From the NCBI GenBank assembly GCA_963825405.1, contig CAWGTB010000001.1, positions 62,001-126,000 of the forward strand: 64,000 bases of DNA, given 5' to 3'. Shown here in pieces: positions 9,245 to 18,744 of the stretch. A program made the position numbers and the translations under genes. The stretch comes from JACPNO01 sp963825405. GTDB taxonomy: Bacteria; Acidobacteriota; Terriglobia; Bryobacterales; Bryobacteraceae. Every line of letters begins with the position of its first letter. The first letter of the stretch is position 1. The notes under the pieces are model-generated. The model had not been told where the DNA came from, ran no database searches, and saw only the letters and a program-made list of their open reading frames with translations.

Positions 9245-9976
9245 TCAGGATTTATCTTTTTTGTTTCGCAAAACACTTCTGAATATTTCATAAAAAGCAC
9301 GGCTGCTTTCTTTCAATTCTTCCCATTTTGTTCTTGGCGGAAAAAATGAATCTGCCCATTTCTCCTGCCATCCATCGATGAAAAATTTTAATATCTCCGG
9401 ATCCTCCGGATTCACGACATATTTAAAATCATTTTTCCACTCGACCCGGTTTGTAAACAAATTCGGATGGGTACGTTCCATAATTTTGAAACCAATGGAA
9501 TGCGTAGGCAGGTATCCCTGAATCAGTTCCTTCAGATCGTACCCATAAAAAAAATTGATTTTCTTTTTATCCACCAGGTAAGTAACATTTTCGATTTCCT
9601 GAATAATCCATTTATGTGATTCCCGTGCGTAAAGAATTTCACCCAGTAATGAGGGGGTTTCGATATAACCGGCGGGCGCTACCCTGAATTGTTCAGAGAG
9701 AAATTTGTAAGGATCCTCAACATGTTCCAACACATGAGAACAAATGACGTAATCAAATTCCTTGTCCTTAAAAGGAAGGTTTTCACCGTCAGCTTCTAAA
9801 AAGGTCTGATTCTTTAATATTCTTAAATCTCCGCTCCGGTGGAAATTACTGTCGGTATACTTATCTACCACCACATGGGCTCTTGGATGGGGTCTGTGGC
9901 CACCTCCAACTTCCAGAACACGACTTTTGGGCTTTATATGCAAATCCTGTCTATTCCTGGGATTTCTTGTTTTCAT
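9245..9976 (-). CDS. Class I SAM-dependent methyltransferase
   Basis: Methyltransf_11-type protein. The SAM-binding glycine loop is SRVLEVGGGHRPHPRAHVVV, the acidic residue follows in VDKYTDS, and motif III-like FDYVICSHVLEHVEDPYKFL is clear. The C-terminal half (about residues 120-240) is lineage-specific and probably binds substrate. The start reading MKTRNPRNRQDLHIK is preferred; an upstream in-frame ATG would add 11 residues. It lies divergently beside a polysaccharide flippase, so modification of a surface glycan is possible, but the substrate is not visible from sequence. Confidence 0.85.
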   Translation of the reverse strand: MKTRNPRNRQDLHIKPKSRVLEVGGGHRPHPRAHVVVDKYTDSNFHRSGDLRILKNQTFLEADGENLPFKDKEFDYVICSHVLEHVEDPYKFLSEQFRVAPAGYIETPSLLGEILYARESHKWIIQEIENVTYLVDKKKINFFYGYDLKELIQGYLPTHSIGFKIMERTHPNLFTNRVEWKNDFKYVVNPEDPEILKFFIDGWQEKWADSFFPPRTKWEELKESSRAFYEIFRSVLRNKKDKS

Positions 9977-10215
9977 TCTATTAAAATTAAGGGATCGGAA
10001 CTTCAACATTCAAGATAAATATAATAATTGTGCTGTATTGACAACCATTAATCTGGTGCGATTACTTCCGGTTTCGGATAATATGGCTGCCAATCCTAAT
10101 ATGATGCGGATTATGCCTCTTTTTGATTATTTTAGCCAGTCACGATTATGTTTATCCATTACTTTTCACCTTTCAAGCAATTACCCCTGCTGAAATATTT
10201 TGTAAAGAAATCATT

Positions 10216-11592
10216 TTGAAACTTTTCTCCCGTTACTCTTTCTGGATTCATTCAATTTCTATCACGCTCCTGCAACGTTTATCGACTATTTTTTTTGGTT
10301 TGGTAATTACCATTATCCTGTTTCGTTTTTTTAAAGACGATAAAAGCAAAATGGGACTATGGGCGCTTTACACCACCATTATCAGCATGGTGGAAATGAT
10401 CAAGGTCGGATTGCTCCGAAACGCCACGATCAAATTTATTCACCAACCCGAACTGGCAGAGAACAGAAAAGAAATTCAGAATGCGTCTCTGATGATCAAC
10501 ATAATTTTTACATGCCTGGTCATTCTGCTGATCGTTACCGGAGGAAAATACCTTTCACAAATTTTACAGGTACCTCAATTGTACCGTTTACTATTATTAA
10601 GTATTCCCTCACTGGTTCTTTTGATTCTGTTTAACCACTGTGAAATTATCCAGCAGGCCCATATGAAATATCCTCCGATTTTTAAGGCGACCATTGTTCG
10701 CCAGGGGTTGTTTTTTGCTGGCGTGGTGCTGCTCTTCTTCTTTTTCAAAAGTCATTTTACACTGGTAACCCTCATTTTGGTGCAACTTTTTGCACTCGGG
10801 GTAGCAACGATTTCATTTCAACGGGACACCCGGCAATTCCTGTCTTTGACTTTTGCGTATAATAAAAAAATCATCAGTCAGCTCTTACATTTTGGAAAAT
10901 ATGTTTTTGGAACTGCGCTGTTTTCCAATTTGTCCAGGTACACCGACCATTTCATGACAAGCGCCTTGAGTAATCCGGCTATGGGTCCGGTGTACGTCTC
11001 TTATTATAATGCAGTTTCCCGGTTAACCAATATGATAGATGTTCCGTCACTCGCAGCTGCTGATGTTCTTTTTCCAAAAAATGCACAGGCATCCGGTATA
11101 GCAGGAAATGAGAAAGTAAAATATTACTTTGAACGTATGTGTGGAACACTTTTAGCTTTAGTGATCCCGATAAGCGTGTTGGTATTTATATTCCCAAATC
11201 TCATTATTACCATAATTGCCGGCAAATCATATCTGGCAGCCGTGCCGATCCTGCAGGTAACGATTCTGGCTAACATTTTACGACCGATATTTAATCAGTT
11301 TGGCACTACAATGGACGCCATCGGAAAACCACGCATTAATTTTCTGGTCAACACGCTGACGCTGAGCATTAATATTGTCATCGTTTACTATTGTATGAAA
11401 CTCAGCAACGATAAGATGGGTGCTGCTTATGGAACGGTAATCACTTATATTCTGGCCTTCCTCATCATTTATTTTACCTTAAAGAAAACCCTCAATATTA
11501 AACTCCGGAATATTTTGTCTTATGTCCGGCAGGCCTATATCGATTTATTTAAAGTGGTCAGGAATTTTATGCAGCAGCGAAAGACTGCCTGA
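10216..11592 (+). CDS. Polysaccharide flippase (Wzx/MATE-like)
   Basis: Integral membrane protein with about 12-14 hydrophobic segments, of the polysaccharide-biosynthesis/MOP flippase type. Such proteins move lipid-linked oligosaccharides across the inner membrane. Recognisable stretches are FWIHSISITLLQRLSTIFFG at the N-terminus, YFERMCGTLLALVIPISVLV and the late helix VPILQVTILANILRPIFNQF. I prefer the TTG start giving KLFSRYSFWIHS, since the family begins there; the upstream ATG at 10123 adds 31 residues of unlikely leader. The gene is intact over 458 codons. It converges with serA, whose stop begins at the very next base. Confidence 0.85.
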   Translation: MKLFSRYSFWIHSISITLLQRLSTIFFGLVITIILFRFFKDDKSKMGLWALYTTIISMVEMIKVGLLRNATIKFIHQPELAENRKEIQNASLMINIIFTCLVILLIVTGGKYLSQILQVPQLYRLLLLSIPSLVLLILFNHCEIIQQAHMKYPPIFKATIVRQGLFFAGVVLLFFFFKSHFTLVTLILVQLFALGVATISFQRDTRQFLSLTFAYNKKIISQLLHFGKYVFGTALFSNLSRYTDHFMTSALSNPAMGPVYVSYYNAVSRLTNMIDVPSLAAADVLFPKNAQASGIAGNEKVKYYFERMCGTLLALVIPISVLVFIFPNLIITIIAGKSYLAAVPILQVTILANILRPIFNQFGTTMDAIGKPRINFLVNTLTLSINIVIVYYCMKLSNDKMGAAYGTVITYILAFLIIYFTLKKTLNIKLRNILSYVRQAYIDLFKVVRNFMQQRKTA

Positions 11593-12832
11593 TTAATACA
11601 AAAGTCTCACTTTGATGGTATGCTTTACTTCCTTTCAGCAATTGCAACGCCTGGGAAGAAAGTTTTTTGTCAACATCCAGCACCACATATCCGATATCGT
11701 CATTGGTCTTTAAATACTGAGCCAGGATATTGATGTGATTTTGTGAAAGCGCGTATTGATATCCGACAATACGCCCGGAACATTATTATGAATATGCAGG
11801 ATCCGATGGGTTTCCGGATGTTGCGGAAGACTCAGTTCGGGAATCGTATGCGATCCGGTGAAATGCCCATTTCGAGGTATTGAAATAATTTTTCACTCAC
11901 ATCTTCACCAATATTTTCCTGGGCCTCTTCGGTAGAGCCGCCGATATGCGGAGTCAGCAATACATTGGACAGATGTTGTAGCGGTGTGGTAAACTTATCG
12001 CCGTTCTTTTCCGGCTCTAACGGATAGACGTCCACGCCGGCTCCGGACAAATGTCCTCCTCCAATAGCTTTCGCCAGCGCATCAAGATCCACGACTTCTC
12101 CCCGGGCATAGTTCAATAAAATCGCACCTTTTTTGAATTGTTTAATCACATTCTTGTTGATCATCATCCTCGTTTGCTCAGTATCGGGAACATGTAGGGT
12201 GACAATGTCGGATGCAGAAACCACTTCTTTTACTGATTTTCTCGCGATCGGCATTGCCCAGGGGCAATTTTGTATCTACATCATAAAAAACCACTTTCAT
12301 GCCCATGCGATTCTGCAAGTACACTCACCTGGGTACCGATATTTCCATAACCGATAATGCCCATGGTTTTGCCACGGAGTTCATAACTACCCTTGGATTC
12401 TTTCATCCAGATCCCTTCGTGAGCGGATTTGCTTTTATCGGGAATTCGGCGGATCAGCATGATCGATGCGCCGATGACCAGTTCTGCCACGGAACGTGTA
12501 TTGGAATAAGGCGCATTGAATACGGCAATTCCGTTTTTCGTAGCATTTTTCAGATCCACCTGGTTCACGCCAATGCAAAAACATCCGATGGCCTGCAGCT
12601 TTTTTGCAGCTTTCAACACCTTTTCAGTTATCTGGGTTTTTGAACGGATGCCAACAGGTGAACATCTTCTATTTCCCTGATCAAGTTCTGCCTCGGGAAG
12701 CGCTTTAGTCAATTTCTTAACAGATGTATAACCAGCGCCTGAAAACCGCTTCACCGCTGCATCACTGATATTTTCGAGGAATAAAATATTAACTTTTTCT
12801 TTCGGATAGCTGGTAATTTTCTTATCTGCCAT
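11593..12832 (-). CDS. serA: D-3-phosphoglycerate dehydrogenase (frameshifted)
   Basis: Oxidises 3-phosphoglycerate to phosphohydroxypyruvate, the first step of serine synthesis. The N-terminal part begins MADKKITSYPKEKVNILFLE. The NAD-binding loop is GKTMGIIGYGNIGTQVSVLA, the substrate and catalytic blocks are LNYARGEVVDLDALAKAI and LLTPHIGGSTEEAQENIGED, and a C-terminal ACT domain follows (HIHNNVPGVLS, then DDIGYVVLDVD, ending KHTIKVRLLY). Frame shifts occur near 12660, 12270, 11860, 11760 and 11620. After correction the protein is about 410 residues, the normal short ACT-bearing form, usually inhibited by serine. The stop abuts the flippase stop. Confidence 0.92.
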
Positions 12833-12982
12833 AATCTCAATTCAGTTTTAGCGTTATTCCCTTTAAATGAGTGGCAAAATTGGCCCTAAAAAAGGAAACG
12901 GAAAAACAAAACTCGTTTTCAGGGCCCCGAATGCCCTAATAATTTTAATTTCGCACCTGTTAACCGAAAAATTATATTCCTG

Positions 12983-14190
12983 TTGAAAACCATTTTCTGC
13001 TACCTGTTGACCGCATCCTTCCTGGTTTGCTGCGGTCAAAAGCCTGCGGTTAAGCCTGTTGTAAAAACATCGGACTCTACCCTGATTACTGTGGACAATG
13101 CACATCCCAAAACACTCCATCCGGAGGAATTCAGGTTATTCAACAGTGCCTCACATCATTTCTTCGATTCTCTGTTCATGTCATGGATTTAACGGGGGAC
13201 TTGTCGTAGCCCATAACGGCGTGGTGGTTTATGAAAAATATTCCGGATTCAGGGATCCCAGAAAACATACGGATTCCGTCAATGCCCATACGTCTTTTCA
13301 CCTGGCTTCTGTATCGAAGACTTTTACAGCAATGGCTATTCTAAAGTTATGGGAACTAGGTAAACTCGATATTCACGACGATATTTCCAAATACCTCACC
13401 GGCTTCCCTCCGGGAATCACCATCAAAAATTTACTCAGCCAGAGAAGCGGCTTGAGAAATTATGTTCATTTTATGGATCAGTCCGGATGGGATAAAAGGA
13501 AATATCTGACCAATGCCGATTTATTGCAATATATTATTCAGCATCATGACCAGGTGATCTATACAGCAGCCGGTCATCATTTTGAATATTCAAATACCAA
13601 CTATGCATTCCTGGCCCTGATTATTGAGAAAGTGTCGGGCGAAACCTACAATGAATTCCTTACCAAGACATTTTTTCAACCACTGCAGATGCAGGACACT
13701 TATGTATATTCAATCCAGGATACTTCCAAAGCCACACGACTCTTACAAACTAAGCGGCAGGCTTTACCCGATGGAATATCTCGACATGGTGTATGGTGAT
13801 AAAAATATTTACAGCACTCCGGAAGATATGCTCAAATGGGATGCTGCCCTCCGGGGTGGAATCATGTTTAAACAGTCAACACTTGACAGCGCATACACAC
13901 CCTATAGCCTGGAAAAACGCGGGAAACGAAATTATGGCCTGGGCTGGCGGATGATCGTTTATCCGGACGGAAAAAAACTTATATATCATAATGGCTGGTG
14001 GCATGGCAACCGCACGGTTTTTATCCGTATGATGGAAGAAGATGCAACCATCATCGCCCTTTGTAATAACGACAATAAGAGAGTGTACTCTGCAAAAAAA
14101 CTTTGTGATGTATTTGGCAATTACCAGCAATCTCATGACAAAGAAGAACCCGACAATGATCCCGAAGGTCGTGGCGGTGAAAAACGTTGA
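12983..14190 (+). CDS. Beta-lactamase-family serine hydrolase (frameshifted)
   Basis: Exported serine hydrolase of the class-C beta-lactamase/penicillin-binding family. The N-terminus MKTIFCYLLTASFLVCCGQK is a lipoprotein-type signal. Catalytic motifs are intact: SxxK as HLASVSKTFTAMAI, YxN as FEYSNTNYAFLALI, and a C-terminal HxG as YHNGWWHGNRTVFIRM. Indels near 13185 and 13760 break the frame into three overlapping parts that join into one protein of about 400 residues. Family members include peptidases, esterases and beta-lactamases, so the substrate is undetermined. Confidence 0.88.
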
Positions 14191-14222
14191 TTCAAAGATT
14201 TCAGCTTTCATAACTTTACCCT

Positions 14223-15130
14223 ATGAAAGCCATCGAAAATTATTTATCCGGATTCCGGAGCTCCCTATTCAATTTTTGATAAAACGAAGGCACTGGTTTT
14301 GTACAAACCAAGGGATCCTTTTGCGACACAAAGGCAATTTCGGACATGCCCTGCTTTTAGCTGGTGGATATGGTAAAATCGGCGCTGCCCTGCTCGCTTC
14401 TAGAGCCTGTCTGGCAACAGGCGCCGGATTGCTAACCACCTGGATTCCGTCCTGCGGATACAATATCCTGCAGACTGCAATTCCCGAAGCCATGGTTCGC
14501 ACGGACGACAACGAGTTTCATTTAACTACATTTCCTTCGAAGCCTGAATCTTTCCAGGCAGCAGGCATCGGTCCCGGTATCGGTACCCATGATGAAACGG
14601 CATTTATGTTCCGGAATTTTTTGTCATCGTTTCGTCAGTCACTGGTGATCGATGCAGACGCATTAAATATCATCAGTCTTTCGACTGATTTGTTGTCTGC
14701 ACTTCATCCCTTCACCATCATCACCCCGCATCCGGGCGAATTTGACCGTCTGTTCGGTCCCAGTCCCAATGAACACTCAAGAATTGAACTGGCTAAAAGA
14801 ATGGCCGCTCAATACCGGATTATCATTGTTTTAAAGGGACATTTTACGGCAGTTTTATCTCCTGACGGACATATCTCCATCAACAGCAGCGGTAATGCGG
14901 GTATGGCCAAGGGTGGCAGTGGCGATGCACTGACTGGCATCATAACCGCACTGCTGGCTCAGTCTTATGCTCCTCTTTCGGCTGCCACCCTGGGTGTTTT
15001 TCTGCATGGATGCGCCGGTGATTTGGCCGCTGCGATGCATTCTGAAGAAAGTATGCTTGCGTCAGACCTGATTCATTGTATAGGGAAAATTTTTCTGGAA
15101 TGGAAAAAGGAAAGCATTTCCAAACCATAA
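14223..15130 (+). CDS. nnrD: ADP-dependent NAD(P)H-hydrate dehydratase
   Basis: Ribokinase-fold repair enzyme (YjeF C-terminal domain) that dehydrates damaged NAD(P)H hydrates. The signature GNAGMAKGGSGDALTGIITA is present, with the upstream blocks HKGNFGHALLLAGGYGKIG, GIGPGIGTHDETA and ITPHPGEFDRLFG. The epimerase domain (YjeF N-terminal half) is absent, so this is a standalone dehydratase of about 300 residues. The first 35 codons need one or two indel corrections near 14280-14330, where the expected KPRDPFA block appears in another frame. It follows the hydrolase by 32 bases and precedes the Old Yellow Enzyme by 20, suggesting an operon. Confidence 0.9.
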
Positions 15131-15150
15131 CCGATAATACAAAAACGTAC

Positions 15151-16210
15151 ATGTTATTTAATTCTCTGGAAATTCGCGGTATCCGATTCAAAAACCGGAT
15201 TGTTGTTTCACCAATGTGTCAGTATTCATCAGTTGATGGTTTCGCAAATGACTGGCATCTGGTACATCTCGGGAGCCGGGCTACAGGTGGTGCTGCGCTG
15301 ATCATGCAGGAAGCGACTGCAGTATCTCCACAGGGCCGCATATCACCTGACGATATGGGACTCTGGAAAGATGAACAGATTGAACCTTTAAAGCGCTTAA
15401 CCCGGTTTATAAAAAAACAGGGCATCCGTGCCCGGTATACAACTTGCCCATGCGGGTAGAAAAGCATCGATCTGTTTCACCCTGGAAAGGAGGAAAAGTT
15501 TTAGGCCTTCGGAGGGCGGCTGGACTACCCTTGCTCCTTCTCCTATCCCCTTCCGTGATACGGATCCTGTACCGCAGGAAATGTCTTTATCGGAAATCGC
15601 TCAAACAAAAAAAGATTTTATAACGGCTGCAGGAAGATCTTTTGATGCGGGATTTGAAGTGATTGAAATCCATGCTGCCCATGGATATCTGCTGAATAGT
15701 TTTCAGTCACCTCTCAGCAACAGCAGGACTGACGAATATGGTGGTTCTTTCGAAAATCGTATCAGGCTTGTTAAAGAAATTGCATCGGGTATCCGTACTG
15801 TCTGGCCGGAAAAATTTCCACTTTTTCTGCGAATTTCTGCTACAGATTATGCCGAGGGCGGATGGGGGCTTCCGGACTCTGTAGAGTTGGTTAAAGATGT
15901 GAAAAAACTGGGCGTGGACCTTATCGACGTTTCTTCAGGCGGACTCATAGCCAAAGTGCAAGTTCCCCTTGGTCCCGGTTATCAGGTTCCTTTTTCGGAA
16001 ACAATCCGGAGTAAAACGGGAATACTGACTGCGGCTGTGGGATTGATTACTAAGTCAGCCCAGGCCGAAGAAATCATTAGCAGCGGAAAAGCCGACCTGG
16101 TGATGATTGCGAGGGAATCCCTGCGAAATCCGAATTTTCCATTGTCGGCTGCAAAAGAATTGGGTGTGGAAATTGACTATTGGCCATCACAGTATTTGCG
16201 TGCGAAGTAA
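15151..16210 (+). CDS. Old Yellow Enzyme, YqjM-like (one indel)
   Basis: FMN-dependent NAD(P)H:flavin oxidoreductase that reduces activated C=C bonds. It belongs to the YqjM/thermophilic-like class: the N-terminal cysteine of that class is in VSPMCQYSS (Cys23), the second block is IQLAHAGRKAS, and the paired substrate-binding histidines are in IHAAHGYLLNSFQSPLSN. Later blocks ISATDYAEGGWG and KADLVMIARESLRNP complete the barrel. An indel near 15430 breaks the frame. The start MLFNSLEIRGIRFKN matches the family. The physiological substrate is unknown. Its position directly after nnrD suggests a role near redox-cofactor maintenance, but that is inference. Confidence 0.9.
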
Positions 16211-16221
16211 ATGATTCTCAT

Positions 16222-16256
16222 CAATTGACAGTTGACAATTTTCAATTATCAATTAC
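16222..16256. repeat. AATTG-type intergenic repeat, copy 1
   Basis: Imperfect tandem units of CAATTGACA and relatives fill the gap between the convergent Old Yellow Enzyme and histidine kinase genes. Further copies lie at 22528-22629 and 33059-33087. Confidence 0.6.
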
Positions 16257-16257
16257 T

Positions 16258-17769
16258 TCAGGCGGTCTGAACATTTTCTGCCAGTGGAAGGGTAAATGAA
16301 AAAACACTTCCTTTCCCTGGTTCACTTTCTATGGTGAGGTCGCCGCCATTTTTGGAGAGAAAATCCCGGCTTAACATTAAACCAAGTCCGGTCCCGCTTT
16401 CTTTGGCTGTACCATGCGTGCTGTAGTAGGTATTTTCCTGAATTTTTTTAAGTGTTTCAGCATCCATACCGATCCCATTATCGATAATAGAAATCCTGCA
16501 CAGTGGAAATTCACTCTTAACCAGTATTACGATTTTACCTTTTTCCGGAGTAAATTTTATGGCATTTGAAATCAGATTTCGGATCACCAGGGTTACCATA
16601 TCCCGATCCGCATATACTATGAAAGGTTTATCCATTTCACGGGATATGGAAACATTTTTCGTTGTTGCCTGCAACTGGTGCACATGAATGGCTTCATCTG
16701 TAATTTCTGCCATATCGAGTTCGCCGGGGGAAATACTCGCTGATTGCATCTGGCTTTTCACCCAGTGCAGGAGATTTTCCATAAGACCGGTGGTATAGTT
16801 CAGGTCGGTTACCACATCCGGAATAATTGATTTTATTTCCCTTCCGCTCATATCCAGCTGCTGCATACTCCTGAATAAATTACGCAGTGCGTACATGGGC
16901 GTTTTCATATCGTGGGAAATGACTGAAAACAATTTATTTTTTAAAGAATTCAACTCACTCAACTCTATCGCCTTCTGCTCAATCTCGGCTTTTTGATTTT
17001 CAATTTTACTGTTTTTCTCCTCCAATTCCTTATTGGTTGCGAGGATGCCCAGTTGATAAAGACCATTTTCTCTTTTGATCAGGAAGAGTGCATAAAAAAT
17101 AAATATGATAGCCGTACCCTGGTTAAAAAGATAGAGATAAAAATTGGATGTATGGAGCTGATAATTGTAACCCTTGTTGATAACCACGAGTACAAAATAA
17201 CTCACCATCGAGAGTGCAACAGAAAATAACATCTGGCTTATGAGTGGCAGGAAGAAAACAGCCATAATGCCGCTCAGAAAAAAATAGAGCTCCACTCCCA
17301 GGTTCATTCCATACATATACACCATCGATGTTACGAGCGGATAGAGTATAAAATAGGTAATCATACCGGCTTCATACCGAAAATAAAAATTCAGGTATAA
17401 TACAAAGAGGTTAAGCAAGGCCGGGAGACTGGCGATAAAAAATGCACCTAAAGGGAACTTGTTATTTCCGTAAAAGAAAATCAGGGGCACTACGACTCCC
17501 GTCAAGAACTGGAAAAGATTCAGTTGATTAAATACACGCAATTTGCCTCTCTCCAATTCATCCATCGTCCGGGTAAACCCAAGCGATTTAATTTCTTCAA
17601 GGTAATGATGGGATTTCTGAGAGAAAACTTCCATCCGGTCGTGTAAGTACCGGTTTTTTGCGGGATTGATTAAGTTCCTGATTTTCTCCGTGCGATTACT
17701 GACATGGCGGGTAAGTTCAAATATTCTTGGTTTTCCCCGAATAGAACTGGATTTACCTGCGCTTTTCAT
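16258..17769 (-). CDS. Membrane sensor histidine kinase
   Basis: A 503-residue two-component sensor. About residues 85-245 form six hydrophobic segments (for example LFQFLTGVVVPLIFFYG and GTAIIFIFYALFLIK). A coiled-coil linker follows (ELEEKNSKIENQKAEIEQK), then the HisKA domain with the phosphorylated histidine in FSVISHDMKTPMYALRN (about residue 285). The HATPase domain shows the N box IRNLISNAIKFTPEKG, G1 as IIDNGIGMDAETL and G2 as SGTGLGLMLSRDFLSKNGG. No separate periplasmic sensing domain is seen, so the signal may be sensed in the membrane. No response regulator is adjacent, making this an orphan kinase. Confidence 0.92.
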   Translation of the reverse strand: MKSAGKSSSIRGKPRIFELTRHVSNRTEKIRNLINPAKNRYLHDRMEVFSQKSHHYLEEIKSLGFTRTMDELERGKLRVFNQLNLFQFLTGVVVPLIFFYGNNKFPLGAFFIASLPALLNLFVLYLNFYFRYEAGMITYFILYPLVTSMVYMYGMNLGVELYFFLSGIMAVFFLPLISQMLFSVALSMVSYFVLVVINKGYNYQLHTSNFYLYLFNQGTAIIFIFYALFLIKRENGLYQLGILATNKELEEKNSKIENQKAEIEQKAIELSELNSLKNKLFSVISHDMKTPMYALRNLFRSMQQLDMSGREIKSIIPDVVTDLNYTTGLMENLLHWVKSQMQSASISPGELDMAEITDEAIHVHQLQATTKNVSISREMDKPFIVYADRDMVTLVIRNLISNAIKFTPEKGKIVILVKSEFPLCRISIIDNGIGMDAETLKKIQENTYYSTHGTAKESGTGLGLMLSRDFLSKNGGDLTIESEPGKGSVFSFTLPLAENVQTA

Positions 17770-17837
17770 TCAGATTAGATATTGGTCCAATGGATAAACC
17801 AATTTAATCATTTATTGTGAAATTGGCAAATCAGGCT

Positions 17838-18036
17838 GAACGCTTAACGCTTAACGCCTAACGTTTAACGCTTAATACCTAAAGCTTAATGCCTATAGCT
17901 TATGCGCTGATGGAAGTTTCAACCTGCTGCAATAAAAAAGAGCACCAAGCGGTGCTCAAATTTACGTTACGATTTTCGAAGCTATATTAACTTGCCCTCA
18001 GGATTAGGCGTTAAGCGTTACGCTTTAAGCCTTAAC
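17838..18036. repeat. CTTAACG-type repeats, inverted pair
   Basis: The left arm (17838-17908) is a degenerate tandem array of 7-8 base units such as CGCTTAA. The right arm (18004-18036) carries the same units inverted. The 16-base blocks at 17846-17861 and 18004-18019 are exact reverse complements. The right arm supplies the stop codon and last codons of the DsbA-like gene. A related array lies at 31704-31739. Confidence 0.65.
17931..17957 (-). terminator. Intrinsic terminator after DsbA-like gene
   Basis: A perfect stem GAGCACC/GGTGCTC (17940-17946 with 17951-17957, loop AAGC). Read on the minus strand it is followed by TTTTTTATTG. It sits between the two arms of the repeat pair. Confidence 0.8.
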
Positions 18037-18594
18037 CGGTGATTTATCCTTTTTCTTGGCCTTTTTCAAGGCAGCCTCAATACCCTTGCTCAGATTATCA
18101 AATGTGGGCTTACCATTGAACATTTCCCCGTTGATAAAGAAAGCCGGAACCGTGGTTACCCCTTTCTGTATGCCCTCCCGTAAATCTCCCTGTACCTGCC
18201 AACCATATGTGGCATTCACCAGGTGATCCAGGAATTTTTTATTGGAAATACCAGCTTCCCTTGAATGTAGTTTCAGGCTGGTGGTTCCCAGATTATGCCG
18301 GTTGTGAAAAAGGATATTGTGCATTTCCCAGAACTTGCCTTCCTGAGCCGCTGCTACCGAGGCTTCCCCTGCTTTCAGGCTGCGCTGATGAATCTTGGTC
18401 AAGGGAAAGTGCCTGAAATTAAAACGGACTTTCCCTTTGAATTCTTCCATAATCTTTTTAACCACTTCGTGCGCCTTGGCACAATCTTCATTTTCATATT
18501 CCCCAAATTCAACCAGGGTAACCGGCGCGGTATCCGGACCAACGAACACATCTCTCGGTTCTATGATTTCTATGATCTCTTTCTTAAAAGCCAT
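18025..18594 (-). CDS. DsbA-family thioredoxin-fold protein, no CxxC
   Basis: A 189-residue protein of the DsbA/thioredoxin_4 family. Family landmarks are present: the strand PVTLVEFGEYENEDCAKAHE, then VRFNFRHFPLTKIHQRSLKA, and the cis-proline loop GVTTVPAFFINGEMFNGKP (Pro150). The expected CPxC active site reads N35-E36-D37-C38, so the first, reactive cysteine is missing and only the second remains. No signal peptide is seen (it begins MAFKKEIIEIIEPRD), pointing to the cytoplasm. It therefore probably does not act as an ordinary disulfide oxidoreductase. Binding or a monothiol role is inference. Confidence 0.85.
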   Translation of the reverse strand: MAFKKEIIEIIEPRDVFVGPDTAPVTLVEFGEYENEDCAKAHEVVKKIMEEFKGKVRFNFRHFPLTKIHQRSLKAGEASVAAAQEGKFWEMHNILFHNRHNLGTTSLKLHSREAGISNKKFLDHLVNATYGWQVQGDLREGIQKGVTTVPAFFINGEMFNGKPTFDNLSKGIEAALKKAKKKDKSPVKA

Positions 18595-18654
18595 GATATA
18601 TATTCCTTTAAAATTTTGCGCTTTGCTTAATAACAGTTTTTCTTCTAAAAAGTT

Positions 18655-18693
18655 GAGTAAAAAGCCTCCGAGCCAGACTAACTGGCAGGAGGC
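18655..18693 (-). terminator. Intrinsic terminator after clpB
   Basis: A two-part stem GCCTCC/GGAGGC (18664-18669 with 18688-18693) and GCCAG/CTGGC (18672-18676 with 18682-18686). On the minus strand it ends in TTTTTACTC, beyond the clpB stop. Confidence 0.75.
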
Positions 18694-18744
18694 GGCTAAA
18701 AATAGGTATTTTAACTGAAAAACCTAGGCTTTTTTACTAGCCTG

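Noticed and set aside
17838..18036. CRISPR array
   Set aside because: Units are 7-8 bases and contiguous, with no spacers of constant length and no cas genes.
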